From: Pseudomonadales bacterium
GTDB lineage: Bacteria > Pseudomonadota > Gammaproteobacteria > Pseudomonadales > Pseudohongiellaceae
Direction: 5' to 3'
DNA: 64,000 bases
Assembly (NCBI GenBank): GCA_024234325.1
Contig: JACKOJ010000006.1
Coordinates: forward strand, 62,001 to 126,000
Of this stretch, positions 51,211 to 60,516 are shown one piece after another. Under the pieces are notes generated by a model that saw only the letters and a list, made by a program, of their open reading frames with translations, was not told the DNA's origin and searched no databases. The position numbers and the translations under genes are program-made. Numbering within the stretch: the stretch's first letter is position 1; each line of letters starts with the position of its first letter.

Positions 51211-51227
51211 ACTTTGCAGCACAAAGT
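51211..51227. promoter_or_regulatory. Palindromic operator candidate, copy 2
   Basis: ACTTTGCAGCACAAAGT lies 22 bases before the DUF4173 gene at 51249. Together with the copy at 50153 it defines the pattern ACTTTGC(GA/AG)CACAAAG. Confidence 0.6.
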
Positions 51228-51248
51228 TCTTTTCACAAGGAGATAAAC

Positions 51249-52736
51249 ATGATCACCACCCTCAAGGCCGGCAAGGACATCCGCCCCCTGCAGATGCCGC
51301 AGATGCTCATCCTGGCAGGACTGGGGCTGGGCGCGCTGGCAGACCTACTGTGGGTACAGAACGGCTTCATGGGGCCGGGATTCGTCCTCTGGGCCATCCT
51401 GCTTACGGGAACTGCGAACGGCATTTACGCCTGGCGCAGCGGTTCGGTGAGCCGGGAACTGCTGGCCTGGTCGGGGCTTGGCGTCATCGCCGCACTGCTG
51501 CTTGTGTTCAGAACAGCCCCCTTCGTCATTCCCTCCCTGCTGTTGCTCATACTCACCTCAGCCGCCATGGGCATCATGCAGAAGAATGGCCGCTCCCTGC
51601 GCGACACCGACATCGTGGAACATCTGCGCGCCCTGGGCCGGGTGCCCGCGAAGATGCTGCTGGCGACGGCGCCCGTGCTGGGGCGCCTCGACCTGGGCCT
51701 CTACATCCGCTCCTCGCGCCTGCGCACCGCGCTACGCGGCCTGCTGCTGGCGCTACCGCTGACGCTGTTGTTCGGGCTGTTGTTTGGCTCTGCCGATGCC
51801 GCGTTCAGCCGCTACACAGAGCGCTTCTTCACCATCATCCAGCAGGACTTTCTGGAGCACCTGTTCATCATCAGCAGCCTTGCCTGGATCAGCACGGGCC
51901 TGCTCACCGGAGTCAGCGAACGCCACTACCGCATTGAGCGCAAGGCACGTCGCTGGCTGACGCTGGGCACGGAGGACACGGCCGTGCTGCTGGGTATGCT
52001 GGTGCTGCTCTTCCTCGGTTTCGTCGCGCTGCAACTGGGCTACCTGTTCGGTGGCGCCTCGCTGATTCAGCAGACGGCCGGACTGACCGTCGCGGAGTAC
52101 GCCCGCCGGGGCTTCTTTGAACTGGTGGCCGCCAGCGGCCTGAGCCTGATCGTGCTGGTGGCCGTCGCCCGCAGCGATTGCAATCCACGTGTGTTCCGTC
52201 CTCTGGGCGGCATCCTGCTCGCCTGTGTTGCCGTCCTGATGGTCTCCGCAGCACAGCGCATGGCGCTTTATGTTGAGGAATTCGGCCTGAGCCTGGACCG
52301 CATGGCGGCAATCGCCGTCATCACGTGGCTGGCCCTGGTGCTGGTGCTTTTTGCCTGCACCCTGATGGTGGGCAGGCAGCGCGACTTTGCGGCGGGCGTG
52401 ACGCTCGCAGGCATTGGCGTCGTGCTGCTGTGGGCGCTGGCAAACCCGGCGGCCATCGTCGCGCGGGTGAATACAGAACAGGCGCTGCAGGGGCGCCAGT
52501 CGCTGGACACCTCCTATCTGCAGTGGATGGGTTCGGACGCCGTGCCCACGCTGATGATTCGCCTTGCACAACTGCCCCGGGAGACACAGTGCCAGCTCGC
52601 CCCCTCACTTCGGCAGTACGGGCAACCCTACCGCCAGGACTGGCGCTGGTGGAGCGCGAGCCAGGCAGCAGCGGCAAGGGCCGTGCAGAGCAAACGCGTC
52701 GAGCTGGACACAATAGCTGAATCTTGCGGGCAGTAA
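51249..52736 (+). CDS. DUF4173/DUF4153 multi-pass membrane protein
   Basis: 495 residues from an ATG with AAGGAG upstream. It has about 11 membrane helices and the family core VALQLGYLFGGASLIQQT followed by TVAEYARRGFFELVAASGL. The last 75 residues are soluble (NTEQALQGRQSLDTSYLQWM) and probably lie outside the membrane. It is the third gene of the regulator cluster, with its own palindrome upstream. The biochemical role of this family is unknown to me. Confidence 0.87.
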   Translation: MITTLKAGKDIRPLQMPQMLILAGLGLGALADLLWVQNGFMGPGFVLWAILLTGTANGIYAWRSGSVSRELLAWSGLGVIAALLLVFRTAPFVIPSLLLLILTSAAMGIMQKNGRSLRDTDIVEHLRALGRVPAKMLLATAPVLGRLDLGLYIRSSRLRTALRGLLLALPLTLLFGLLFGSADAAFSRYTERFFTIIQQDFLEHLFIISSLAWISTGLLTGVSERHYRIERKARRWLTLGTEDTAVLLGMLVLLFLGFVALQLGYLFGGASLIQQTAGLTVAEYARRGFFELVAASGLSLIVLVAVARSDCNPRVFRPLGGILLACVAVLMVSAAQRMALYVEEFGLSLDRMAAIAVITWLALVLVLFACTLMVGRQRDFAAGVTLAGIGVVLLWALANPAAIVARVNTEQALQGRQSLDTSYLQWMGSDAVPTLMIRLAQLPRETQCQLAPSLRQYGQPYRQDWRWWSASQAAAARAVQSKRVELDTIAESCGQ

Positions 52737-52779
52737 GTGTAGGCTATAGGGCTTTTGAGCCGCGGACACCGACAAGAAG

Positions 52780-54294
52780 ATGAGCCAAAGCAGCACTGCC
52801 CAGCCCGAAACCTCCTATTCCCGCCCGCAGTCCGTGGGGCTGATTCTGGGCCCCCTGCTGTTTGCGCTCACGCTGCTGTTCTTCACGCCCGAAGGGCTCA
52901 GCTTCGAGGCCCGTGCCGTGCTGGGCACCACGCTGTGGGTGGCCACCTGGTGGATCACGGAGGCAATTCCGATTCCCGCCACCTCGCTGCTGCCCCTGTT
53001 CCTGCTGCCCGTCACCGGCGCGGTCAACAGCGGCACCGTCACCTCGGCCTATGGCGACGACATTATCTTCCTCTTCCTCGGCGGCTTCTTCATTGCCACC
53101 GCGATGGAAAAGTGGAACCTGCACAAGCGCATGGCACTGGCGATCATCGACTTTGTTGGCACCAGCACCCAGCGCATTCTGCTCGGCTTCATGCTCGCCA
53201 CCGCTTTCCTGTCCATGTGGGTGTCCAACACGGCATCGGTGATGATGATGATTCCGATGGCACTCGCCATCACCGCCCAGGTGGAACATGCACTGCAGAA
53301 CACGCCAGAGGCCGGGGACATCCCCATCTTCGAGAAGGCGCTGATTTTTGCCGTCGGCTATGCGGGCACTATCGGCGGCATGGGCACACTGATCGGCACC
53401 CCGCCCAACATCATTCTCGCCGCGCAGGCGCGGGAACTGTTTGACGTGGAAATCTCTTTTGCCAGTTGGATGATGATCGGCGTGCCGGTGGTGGTACTGT
53501 TGCTGTTCATCGCCTGGGTCTACCTGGGGCGGGTCGCCTTTCCCATGCGCATCAAGGGCATTCCCGGTGGTCGCGAACTGATCCGCCGCGAGCGTACGGC
53601 ACTGGGTAAAATCTCCTTCGAGGAAACCGCCGTAGCCATCGTCTTTGCCGCCGCCGCGTTTCTCTGGATCACCCGTGAGTTCATCTGGACGGGGCTGCTG
53701 CCGGAGCTGCGCGACGGCATGATCGCGATTCTCGCCGCCACTGCCCTGTTCGTCGTACCGACCCGCTCCGGTGTCGCTGGGCGAGTGCTGGACTGGAAGG
53801 ACTCTCGGGACATTCCCTGGGGCGTGTTGCTGCTGTTCGGCGGCGGCCTGGCCATCGCGGGAGGCTTCCGCGAAACGGGGCTATCCTCCTGGATGGGCGA
53901 TCAGCTCACCGTGCTGGGCAGCCTGCACCTGCTGCTGATCATCACCTGCGCCACGCTGCTGATCCTGTTCCTGACCGAGATCACCTCCAACACTGCCACC
54001 GCCACGATGATTCTGCCGGTGGTCGCCTCGCTCGCCCTGGCGCTGGACATTCATCCCTTCGCGCTGATGGTGCCCTGCGCCATGGCCGCCAACTGCGCCT
54101 TCATGCTGCCGGTGGGCACACCGCCCAATGCGATCATTTTTGCCACGGAAAAGCTGCGCATTGTCGAGATGGTGCGGGCGGGCTTCGTGATGAACCTGAT
54201 CGCCGCCACGCTGATCGTGCTGGTGGTCTACTTCCTCATGCCGACGCTGTGGGGTCTCAACCTGGCGGTGGTGCCGGAGGCGTTTCGCCTGTAG
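52780..54294 (+). CDS. SLC13/DASS sodium-coupled anion transporter
   Basis: 504 residues with about 12 membrane segments. The family marks are ALWVATWWITEAIP-like TLWVATWWITEAIPIP, WVSNTASVMMMIPMA (first SNT motif), GTPPNIIL, SNTATATMILPVVAS (second SNT motif) and GTPPNAIIF. Both SNT motifs, which bind Na+ and substrate carboxylate, are intact. It probably imports dicarboxylates or sulfate; sequence alone does not decide. Monocistronic, 43 bases after the DUF4173 gene, so co-transcription is possible. Confidence 0.93.
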   Translation: MSQSSTAQPETSYSRPQSVGLILGPLLFALTLLFFTPEGLSFEARAVLGTTLWVATWWITEAIPIPATSLLPLFLLPVTGAVNSGTVTSAYGDDIIFLFLGGFFIATAMEKWNLHKRMALAIIDFVGTSTQRILLGFMLATAFLSMWVSNTASVMMMIPMALAITAQVEHALQNTPEAGDIPIFEKALIFAVGYAGTIGGMGTLIGTPPNIILAAQARELFDVEISFASWMMIGVPVVVLLLFIAWVYLGRVAFPMRIKGIPGGRELIRRERTALGKISFEETAVAIVFAAAAFLWITREFIWTGLLPELRDGMIAILAATALFVVPTRSGVAGRVLDWKDSRDIPWGVLLLFGGGLAIAGGFRETGLSSWMGDQLTVLGSLHLLLIITCATLLILFLTEITSNTATATMILPVVASLALALDIHPFALMVPCAMAANCAFMLPVGTPPNAIIFATEKLRIVEMVRAGFVMNLIAATLIVLVVYFLMPTLWGLNLAVVPEAFRL

Positions 54295-54299
54295 GGCCT

Positions 54300-55418
54300 T
54301 CAGGCACCCGCGTCGTGTTGCAAGACCAGAAGGCTGCCCAACCCGCGCAAGGGAACCTGCTCTTCCAGTGCAAACCCGGCACAGGCGAACAAGGCGCGCC
54401 ACTGCGCCAGCGTGCGCTCCTTGCCCCGACTGCCCACCAGCATCTGCATGTCAAATCCGGTGACCGCCGCATCGGCACGGCACGCCGGCACGACCATCTC
54501 CATTACCAGCACCCGGGCGCCGCTGCTGCCCACGCCTTGGGCAACGCGCAGCAGACAGCGCAGGGCATCCTCATCGCTCAGCCCGTGCAGCACTGCGCTG
54601 AGCAGCATCACATCCTGGGCATCGCGGGCCTCCGGCACTGACTCAAACATATCGCCCCCCTGCCAGGAAATCCGTGCCGACAACGCGGGGTCCGCAACAG
54701 GCGCGAGCGACAGCGTCTCGACCATCTGTGCCCTGTCGAACACCAGGGCCGAGAGATGCGGCCAGCGCTTCAGAATGGCAATGGCCTTGCTGCCCCGGGA
54801 ACCGCCGATGTCGATGACACGACGGAACCGCCCCCAGTCGAAGTCCGTGGCGAAGCTGTCGCCAAGCAGTGCCTCCACCTGATCCATGGCCACCGCAAAT
54901 GCCTGGTCAAAGGCCGGATGCTGATCGAGGTAGGCAAACAGTTCACTGCCATGCACTACCTCAAAGGGCACCCGGTTGTCCCGCAGCCCGGGCAATAAAC
55001 CCTGATACCAGGGCATGCTCATCTCGTCGCTGTTGTGCAGAAGCACCATGTCGCGCACCGAGCCCGGTGCGTCCCGTCGCAGGCAGGCGGACACCCGGTT
55101 GTTGCGATAGCGCCCCTGCTCCATCTCCTCGAACACACCGTTCGCCGCCAGCATTCGCATCAGGCGGTTCAGGGGATCCACTGCCACGCCTGCACGGGTT
55201 GCCAGCGCATTCGCGGACAGCGTTTCCTCATCGAGGTGATCGGCCAGCGCCAGCACTGTCGCCGCATGCAGGGCGCGCGACAGCCAGAAGGCCGAGCCGA
55301 TCTGCAGCAGCCGGAACGGCGGCGGCACCATGCCGGCGGGAAAGGCCTGCAGGCGGGCCGCAAAGCGCATCAGCATGCCGTAGGCGGCGACCGCCAGGCG
55401 ATTGCGTCGATAAGTCAT
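54300..55418 (-). CDS. SAM-dependent O-methyltransferase (TcmN/CrtF/COMT type)
   Basis: 372 residues. The N-terminal half is a helical dimerisation domain with a winged helix (ALATRAGVAVDPLNRLMRML). The SAM site is RVIDIGGSRGSKAIAIL, and the late DVMLLSAVLHGLSDEDAL carries the histidine used as base in plant-type O-methyltransferases. The substrate is unknown; relatives act on polyketides, phenazines or carotenoids. It starts in an ATGA overlap with the upstream TetR gene, so the two are translated together. Confidence 0.88.
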   Translation of the reverse strand: MTYRRNRLAVAAYGMLMRFAARLQAFPAGMVPPPFRLLQIGSAFWLSRALHAATVLALADHLDEETLSANALATRAGVAVDPLNRLMRMLAANGVFEEMEQGRYRNNRVSACLRRDAPGSVRDMVLLHNSDEMSMPWYQGLLPGLRDNRVPFEVVHGSELFAYLDQHPAFDQAFAVAMDQVEALLGDSFATDFDWGRFRRVIDIGGSRGSKAIAILKRWPHLSALVFDRAQMVETLSLAPVADPALSARISWQGGDMFESVPEARDAQDVMLLSAVLHGLSDEDALRCLLRVAQGVGSSGARVLVMEMVVPACRADAAVTGFDMQMLVGSRGKERTLAQWRALFACAGFALEEQVPLRGLGSLLVLQHDAGA

Positions 55419-56041
55419 GCCTCTTCCTCCTGTGCGATCTCCGGCGCAAGCCCGGCGGAGAACAGTCGCCCATTGAACGCCGCCAGACGGGACAGGAATG
55501 CCTCGTCCATGGGCAGCTCCATCTGCTCCTCAAAGATGTCCTTCAACAGCATGGGAGTCATGGCAAGGCAGACAAAGGCAATGCGCAGAATGTCCGCGTC
55601 GATCTCCGCCGCGAGCTTGCCGTCGCGCTTGAGATCCTGCACGCGCCGGGCGCCGCGCAGCCGGCCACGCTCCAGCAACTGATGGATAAAGCGGCGGCCC
55701 GGGCCATGGTTCAGTGCCAGCACTTTCAGTATGAGACGGGGGAATTCCGGCTTGGCCGACATGGTGTCGTAATACAGTTTGAAGTAGGTCGAGAACCCCT
55801 CGGTGCCACTCAGCAGCGGGCCATCGAGCACGTCCAGCAGAGGGTTCAGTTGCTCGCGCAGCATCTCTTCGTAGAGGCCATGCTTGCTGCCGAAGTAATA
55901 GCGGATCATCGAGACATTGACCTGCGCCTCGGCCGCAATCTGGCGGGTACTAACCTGGTGATAATCGTCGTGCAGAAAACGGTTCAGCGCCGCCTGCAGC
56001 AGACGCTCACGTACGCCGATAGATGCAGTGGATTCCTTCAC
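55415..56041 (-). CDS. TetR/AcrR family transcriptional regulator
   Basis: 208 residues from a GTG at 56041, chosen for AGGAG seven bases upstream; an ATG at 56107 would add 22 residues with no family similarity. The helix-turn-helix is LLQAALNRFLHDDYHQVSTRQIAAEAQVNVSMIRYYFGSKHGLYEEML in pieces (RQIAAEAQVNVSMIRYYFGS). The C-terminal ligand domain resembles the CecR/TetR_C group. Coupled to the methyltransferase gene, which it probably controls. Confidence 0.9.
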   Translation of the reverse strand: MKESTASIGVRERLLQAALNRFLHDDYHQVSTRQIAAEAQVNVSMIRYYFGSKHGLYEEMLREQLNPLLDVLDGPLLSGTEGFSTYFKLYYDTMSAKPEFPRLILKVLALNHGPGRRFIHQLLERGRLRGARRVQDLKRDGKLAAEIDADILRIAFVCLAMTPMLLKDIFEEQMELPMDEAFLSRLAAFNGRLFSAGLAPEIAQEEEA

Positions 56042-56147
56042 GAGTGTGCTCCTGCGTGTAAGAGATGCACCACGATAGCAGGCATTCTTACACGACGGGA
56101 AAGACAATCATCAAACGAAACGCGGGCATCGATTGAGGCACGTCTGG

Positions 56148-56570
56148 TTAATTTTCCTTGGCCAGGCAGTCCGCAAACGAGAAGTCGAGGCTGCCGATTC
56201 GCTGCCCGTTGGCGAAATGGTAATCGTAGTGGATGGTGTCCACCATCTGCATCAGAGGCCCAAGTGTCGGGCCAAAGCACCAGGACATGATCAGGCTGGG
56301 TTTGACAGTGTCGAGATTTTCCTGGGTGATCGCGTTGCCGTCCTTGACCACATTGGCATAGACCAGTTGCACCGTGTCGCCCCCGGTATCCACGCAGGTG
56401 GTCTGCGTCCAGGTGGTGATATTGTCCAGATCCATGGGCAGATTGGCGTTCATTTCCGCCACCGCCTCGTGGCATTCCTCCATGGAAAAACCTCCGTTAT
56501 TGCTTTGCGCCTGGGCGAGACCGGAGGGGACTATCAACATCAGGGGCAGGCTGAAAATCAGATTTCGCAT
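56148..56570 (-). CDS. Small secreted protein, unknown function
   Basis: 140 residues from the ATG at 56570, with AAGGA upstream; a longer open frame to 56825 runs through the palindrome and is not favoured. A signal peptide ends near GLAQAQ. The mature part has four cysteines (EECHEAV, QTTCVDTGG, SWCFGPT, ADCLAKEN) likely to form two disulfides. No family is recognised. Confidence 0.75.
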   Translation of the reverse strand: MRNLIFSLPLMLIVPSGLAQAQSNNGGFSMEECHEAVAEMNANLPMDLDNITTWTQTTCVDTGGDTVQLVYANVVKDGNAITQENLDTVKPSLIMSWCFGPTLGPLMQMVDTIHYDYHFANGQRIGSLDFSFADCLAKEN

Positions 56571-56634
56571 GGAGGCTTCCTTGTTATTGAATTTGTTGAC
56601 ACCGATTCTGCCTTTTTGCGAGGGCAAAAATAAA

Positions 56635-56674
56635 GGGGTCAGAGTCGTTTGACGGCTCAAACGACTCTGACCCC
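56635..56674. repeat. GGGGTCAG-family palindrome, perfect copy
   Basis: GGGGTCAGAGTCGTTTGA and TCAAACGACTCTGACCCC are perfect complements across a CGGC loop: an 18-bp stem. It is the most intact member of the family here and lies between two minus-strand genes. Confidence 0.92.
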
Positions 56675-56695
56675 CGTCATGTCCCAGCCGTTTCT

Positions 56696-57889
56696 TCAGG
56701 GCCTGGCGCCGTAGCCCTGACAGGGATAGCCTGCCACTGGCGGGCCCGAAGGCGAGTTGCCCTGCGGTCCCATCAGGGCGAGCAGTGTGCTGCGGTGAGG
56801 CTCTTCCAGCACGGAGAACGGACACACCGTGGCATCGTCAATGCTGATCTGGAAATCAAAATTATGAGCAGTCGGCGTGCCACTGGTGGAGCCGAGATAA
56901 TCCCCCGCCTTCACACGAATATTCTGCGTCGGTAGCTGCCGCTCTTCGTGCTCGTTGAAGGGGTTGAACTCCGGTGCCCCTAACGCACCAAACGCATAGG
57001 CCGCCTTGATGTCGGGACGCGGGTCGGTGATGTGATTGAAACGGAACATCGTCTGCTTCTGCGGGGCATCCGGGTCGCAGGCCACCAGAAAGATCAGATC
57101 GAAGTCATCACTCGGGAAGTCCGGCAGGTTCTCTGCCTTGTGGCGCAGACGGATCAGCACGCCATCCGCCGGGGCGAAGATATTGACCTTCTCGCCAGGC
57201 TTCCTGATCCAGTTGTAGGCGAAGCGAGCGTCGTTGGTCTCCTCGCCATTGGTCAGCAAGGAAAAATCACTGGCATTGAAAGGGGCGTGCGTAAACACCC
57301 CGGTGGCATTGCGATAACCGATGTTGACGGTCTGGTTGCCGTAGCTGTTGCAGGCAAACGACTCGGTCGGCGCTTTCTCCGTGGTCAGTTGCAGGCGCGT
57401 TGCCGTTGCACTGTAGCTGAAGTCCCCCGTTGTCCTGTCGCGATACGCCACATAGAACGGAAAGGTTCCGGCGCTGCCGACCGTGCCGCTGAACACATCC
57501 AGGTTCATGGTCTCGGTCAGCATGACATTGGATTGCAGGGGCTGCAGTGTATCGATGCTGCCCGCCCAGGGCTGCAAGCCCTGCGGCGTCACCATGTGCG
57601 GCGTGTCGCCGACAAACACCACCACAAAAATATCGCCGGGATGATTGCGGTTTGCAGGGTCGGGAGTGAGCTGAATTGCGATGCGAATCTCGTCCGTGGC
57701 GCGGGCCTGATCGCGGTAGCTGATGCCCTGATCACGCGTGAGGCCAGTCGCAAAAAGGGCGGCATTGCTGCTGCCGTCCAGCCCAAGACCGGAAAGCCGC
57801 TGGCGCAAATCGCCGGGGCTTTGCGCCCACAGGGTCGAGGAGCCCAGCAGGGCCAGCAAGAGAACCAACAGGGACATCGTTCGCATCAT
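56696..57889 (-). CDS. Secreted M23-like (lysostaphin-fold) protein without the usual histidines
   Basis: 397 residues from the ATG at 57889 (AAGG upstream). A signal peptide ends at TLWAQ. Residues about 30-190 are an unrecognised beta-rich domain. Residues about 220-360 follow the M23 order: VNIFAPADGVLIRLRH, then MFRFNHIT, then RVKAGDYLGSTSGTPTAHNF. In active M23 peptidases the last strand carries HxH; here the matching positions read N and D (HNFDFQI). So it is probably not a classical zinc endopeptidase, and may bind rather than cut glycan peptides. It lies downstream of a terminator for the next gene. Confidence 0.7.
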   Translation of the reverse strand: MMRTMSLLVLLLALLGSSTLWAQSPGDLRQRLSGLGLDGSSNAALFATGLTRDQGISYRDQARATDEIRIAIQLTPDPANRNHPGDIFVVVFVGDTPHMVTPQGLQPWAGSIDTLQPLQSNVMLTETMNLDVFSGTVGSAGTFPFYVAYRDRTTGDFSYSATATRLQLTTEKAPTESFACNSYGNQTVNIGYRNATGVFTHAPFNASDFSLLTNGEETNDARFAYNWIRKPGEKVNIFAPADGVLIRLRHKAENLPDFPSDDFDLIFLVACDPDAPQKQTMFRFNHITDPRPDIKAAYAFGALGAPEFNPFNEHEERQLPTQNIRVKAGDYLGSTSGTPTAHNFDFQISIDDATVCPFSVLEEPHRSTLLALMGPQGNSPSGPPVAGYPCQGYGARP

Positions 57890-57925
57890 CGTGACACCTT
57901 TGGCAGACATACAGACAGGAACACA

Positions 57926-57957
57926 GAAAAGGGGCAGCCCCCCCGGAGCTGCCCCTT
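57926..57957 (-). terminator. Terminator of the anchored protein gene
   Basis: Read on the minus strand, AAGGGGCAGC and GCTGCCCCTT form a 10-bp stem followed by TTCTG. It lies just past the stop of the gene at 57992-58456. Confidence 0.75.
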
Positions 57958-57991
57958 GTGATGACGATGTTCCGTCAGATTGTCTTTGGCG

Positions 57992-58456
57992 TCAATCCAT
58001 GTCCTGAAGCGGAACCACCAGCTTCCACACGCCCTGCTCCCGCACCATGCTGACCGTCTGGGTCTGCCCGCTCTGCCGGTTCAGCACCTCGACAGCCGCC
58101 GTATCGCCATGGCGGGTGGCATCCGTCACTTCGTATGCGCCCTTGTAGAACGAGGTCTGCATCTCATCCAGTTGCGGCATGGCCGCCACAAACATACTCT
58201 CCGTGCTGCCCAGCGCGGATTCCGGAATGTCCAGAATCTGAGCGTACTGGCGGATCATGTCCCCTACCTGCTCAAACTGCTGACGTGTTTCCTGACTCAG
58301 GTCGTCATAGACCTGCTGCCAGTCTCCCTCGTTGGCAGCCTGATTCACGCGGACAAAGCTATCCCAGGCCTGTTGATCCGGCAGCGTCATAATGTAGGCA
58401 AACGCCGCCACCAGCACCAACACCAGACCAAGGGGCCAAATCACTTTTTTCTTCAT
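57992..58456 (-). CDS. Small membrane-anchored periplasmic protein, unknown function
   Basis: 154 residues. One N-terminal membrane anchor (VIWPLGLVLVLVAAFAYIM), then an acidic helical stretch (DWQQVYDDLSQETRQQFEQVG) and a short beta-rich end (YEVTDATRHGDTAAVEVLNR … VSMVREQGVWKLVVP). The end resembles NTF2-like or DUF4878-type folds, in which GxWKL is common. It is 23 bases from the beta-helix gene and probably co-transcribed with it. Confidence 0.75.
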   Translation of the reverse strand: MKKKVIWPLGLVLVLVAAFAYIMTLPDQQAWDSFVRVNQAANEGDWQQVYDDLSQETRQQFEQVGDMIRQYAQILDIPESALGSTESMFVAAMPQLDEMQTSFYKGAYEVTDATRHGDTAAVEVLNRQSGQTQTVSMVREQGVWKLVVPLQDMD

Positions 58457-58479
58457 ACGTTCGCTCGCAAAACAATTCC

Positions 58480-60516
58480 TCAGTACCGTGATGGCCGCGG
58501 CCCGTACACCGGCAGGTCGTCTCCGTACTCGATGGCGCCGAGATCCGGGGCGCGGCCGTTGTAGCCGTCAGTGACATTGGGAATGGCGATGCCCTTGTCG
58601 ATTGGCGTGCTGCCCCGGCGCAGGCGGAAGTCCTGTTCGCGCCAGTCGTGCACCTGCTGCACGGTGTCCAGGTCCTGCGCGTCCAGTTGCGTCACGTTCA
58701 TGAAGTCGCTGTAGTCCACCAGCACACTGTGGGTGTCGTTGCCCGTCGCTGCGGCATATTCCTCCAGCGTCCTGTAGGCATGACGCGTCGCCGTTTCCGT
58801 TACGCCGTCAATGCGTGTCATGGCGCCGTCCGGGGCGTTCCAGTGAAAGGAATACTCTGCGCCGGGATTCGGCCGGAAGCCGTTGTAGTCACTGCTGCTG
58901 TAGCCGGTGTTGGTGGTCACCGTGAGGATGGCCGGCACATAGTTCTGCCCCAGAATCACGTTGTTGCGCCAGTGCATGTTCGCAGACGAGCCGTTGACGG
59001 ATTCGGTAAAGATCGAGTTGTTGTAGTACAGCACTCCGGGGGCGCCCCCGGTCATGCGCGTGGCACCGCCGGGCGCGTGATACACGATGTTGCGAATCCA
59101 GTAGATCGGCCCGCCCCCTGTCGGCTGGTTCGACATGGGGTGTGATGCGGAGTTCACCAGCATGTTGCGCATCACGCGCACGTTGTGCAGGCTGCCGTCG
59201 ATCTCGATGGCGTTGTCGTGGAAATTGCTCAGATAATTGTTGTAGAAATCGATCGCCACCGGTCGCCGGTCCCAGAACTCGCGTGTGGGGTACTGTGGCC
59301 CCTCGATGGCATGAGAGCCGTCGGGATTGCCGTAGGTTTCCACGTCGATGCCGTCGTGAAAATCCTGAATATGGTTGTAGGCCACCACATGACCGGGGCC
59401 ATACAGCCGCACCGCCGTGTAGGAGCTCATCACCGGCGGGAAGGTCTGGCCATCGACGCCGCCGAACTGCTGCCAGAAGGCACCTACCCAGCCAATGACG
59501 TGATCGGGATCGTTACGCCCGATAAAGGTGTTGTCCAGAATCGTGAAGTCACTGGAACCGGACCAATTGGTCCATATTCCGATACCCACGTTCTCGAAGC
59601 GGGAATTCTTCACCGTCAGCCCCTTGGAGCCGGCGATGAACTGGGTACCTGCCCAGATTGCAATATCGGTATTGCGGAAGGTGATGCCTTCAAAGTAGTT
59701 GTAGTCCGCCGCCTTCACGTTGATCAGGTTGAAGGCACCGCGCCCGTCGATGATCACCTCGCCGTCGCCCGCCGCCTTGATGACGATGGGCTTCTCCGCC
59801 GTGCCGTCCGCCGTCAGGTAATAGGTGCCCTCAAAGGTGGTGGTGGCGTTGTAGCGCGTGTTGTTGGCGTAGAACTCGTAGAAATACTGGTACAGCCCGG
59901 CATGCATGAGAATGACATCGCCCGGCTTGACGCGGGGACGCCCGCCCGGGGCGGTGTCGCCGGCACCGCAGCGGTAGTTGTAGGCACACATCAGACCGGA
60001 GAACGACGGTTCTTCCCGCGGCCCCGTATAGGTGGCAGGGTACACGTGGTAGACCTTGCCGCCCTCGGCAGGCATGGGTTCGGCGCGGGTGCTGACAGTC
60101 GCCGTATGAGTGAAGGTATTGCCCTGTCCGCTGACGCCATCCGGATCGGTCAGTTCAAAGCGGGCCTCGTAGGCAGTGCCGGGCTCCAGATCCAGAATGC
60201 TCCCCGCGAACATGTTCGGGGCCACCATGTCCCAGATGTTTTCCTGATAGGTGCGCTCGCCGTTCAGTCGCAGCAGGGGCATGCCCTCGTGCCAGTTGCG
60301 CTCGCCGACACGGCGGTAGGACACCGTGACACTGGCGTTGCGATTGCTGTCACCCTCGATATGCCACTCAAACCCCAGATTGATCAGCGTGGGGTTCTCA
60401 ATGACAAACTCCCCCGGCGTGGTCTGCGTGGCATTCTGCGCCTGTACGCTCCCAGCCGTCAGCGCGCACATCAGCGCTGCAAACATTACCCCGCCCTTCT
60501 GAACTGCCAGTCCCAT
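58480..60516 (-). CDS. Secreted right-handed parallel beta-helix protein
   Basis: 678 residues from the ATG at 60516, with AAGGAG upstream; an ATG-like start at 60558 adds a region without signal features. A signal peptide ends near SVQAQ. An N-terminal fibronectin-III-like domain (ASVTVSYRRVGERNWHEG, YEARFELTDPDG) is followed by a beta-helix of about 400 residues with IDGRGAFNLINVKAADYNYF, FTILDNTFIGRN, HNVRVMRNMLVN and similar coils. This is the pectate-lyase/alginate-epimerase fold; catalytic residues cannot be assigned by eye. Probably acts on a polysaccharide. Confidence 0.87.
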   Translation of the reverse strand: MGLAVQKGGVMFAALMCALTAGSVQAQNATQTTPGEFVIENPTLINLGFEWHIEGDSNRNASVTVSYRRVGERNWHEGMPLLRLNGERTYQENIWDMVAPNMFAGSILDLEPGTAYEARFELTDPDGVSGQGNTFTHTATVSTRAEPMPAEGGKVYHVYPATYTGPREEPSFSGLMCAYNYRCGAGDTAPGGRPRVKPGDVILMHAGLYQYFYEFYANNTRYNATTTFEGTYYLTADGTAEKPIVIKAAGDGEVIIDGRGAFNLINVKAADYNYFEGITFRNTDIAIWAGTQFIAGSKGLTVKNSRFENVGIGIWTNWSGSSDFTILDNTFIGRNDPDHVIGWVGAFWQQFGGVDGQTFPPVMSSYTAVRLYGPGHVVAYNHIQDFHDGIDVETYGNPDGSHAIEGPQYPTREFWDRRPVAIDFYNNYLSNFHDNAIEIDGSLHNVRVMRNMLVNSASHPMSNQPTGGGPIYWIRNIVYHAPGGATRMTGGAPGVLYYNNSIFTESVNGSSANMHWRNNVILGQNYVPAILTVTTNTGYSSSDYNGFRPNPGAEYSFHWNAPDGAMTRIDGVTETATRHAYRTLEEYAAATGNDTHSVLVDYSDFMNVTQLDAQDLDTVQQVHDWREQDFRLRRGSTPIDKGIAIPNVTDGYNGRAPDLGAIEYGDDLPVYGPRPSRY

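Noticed and set aside
56571..56825. N-terminal extension of the small secreted protein gene
   Set aside because: It would place the signal peptide in the middle of the protein and translate through a perfect palindrome; the ATG at 56570 has a good ribosome site.
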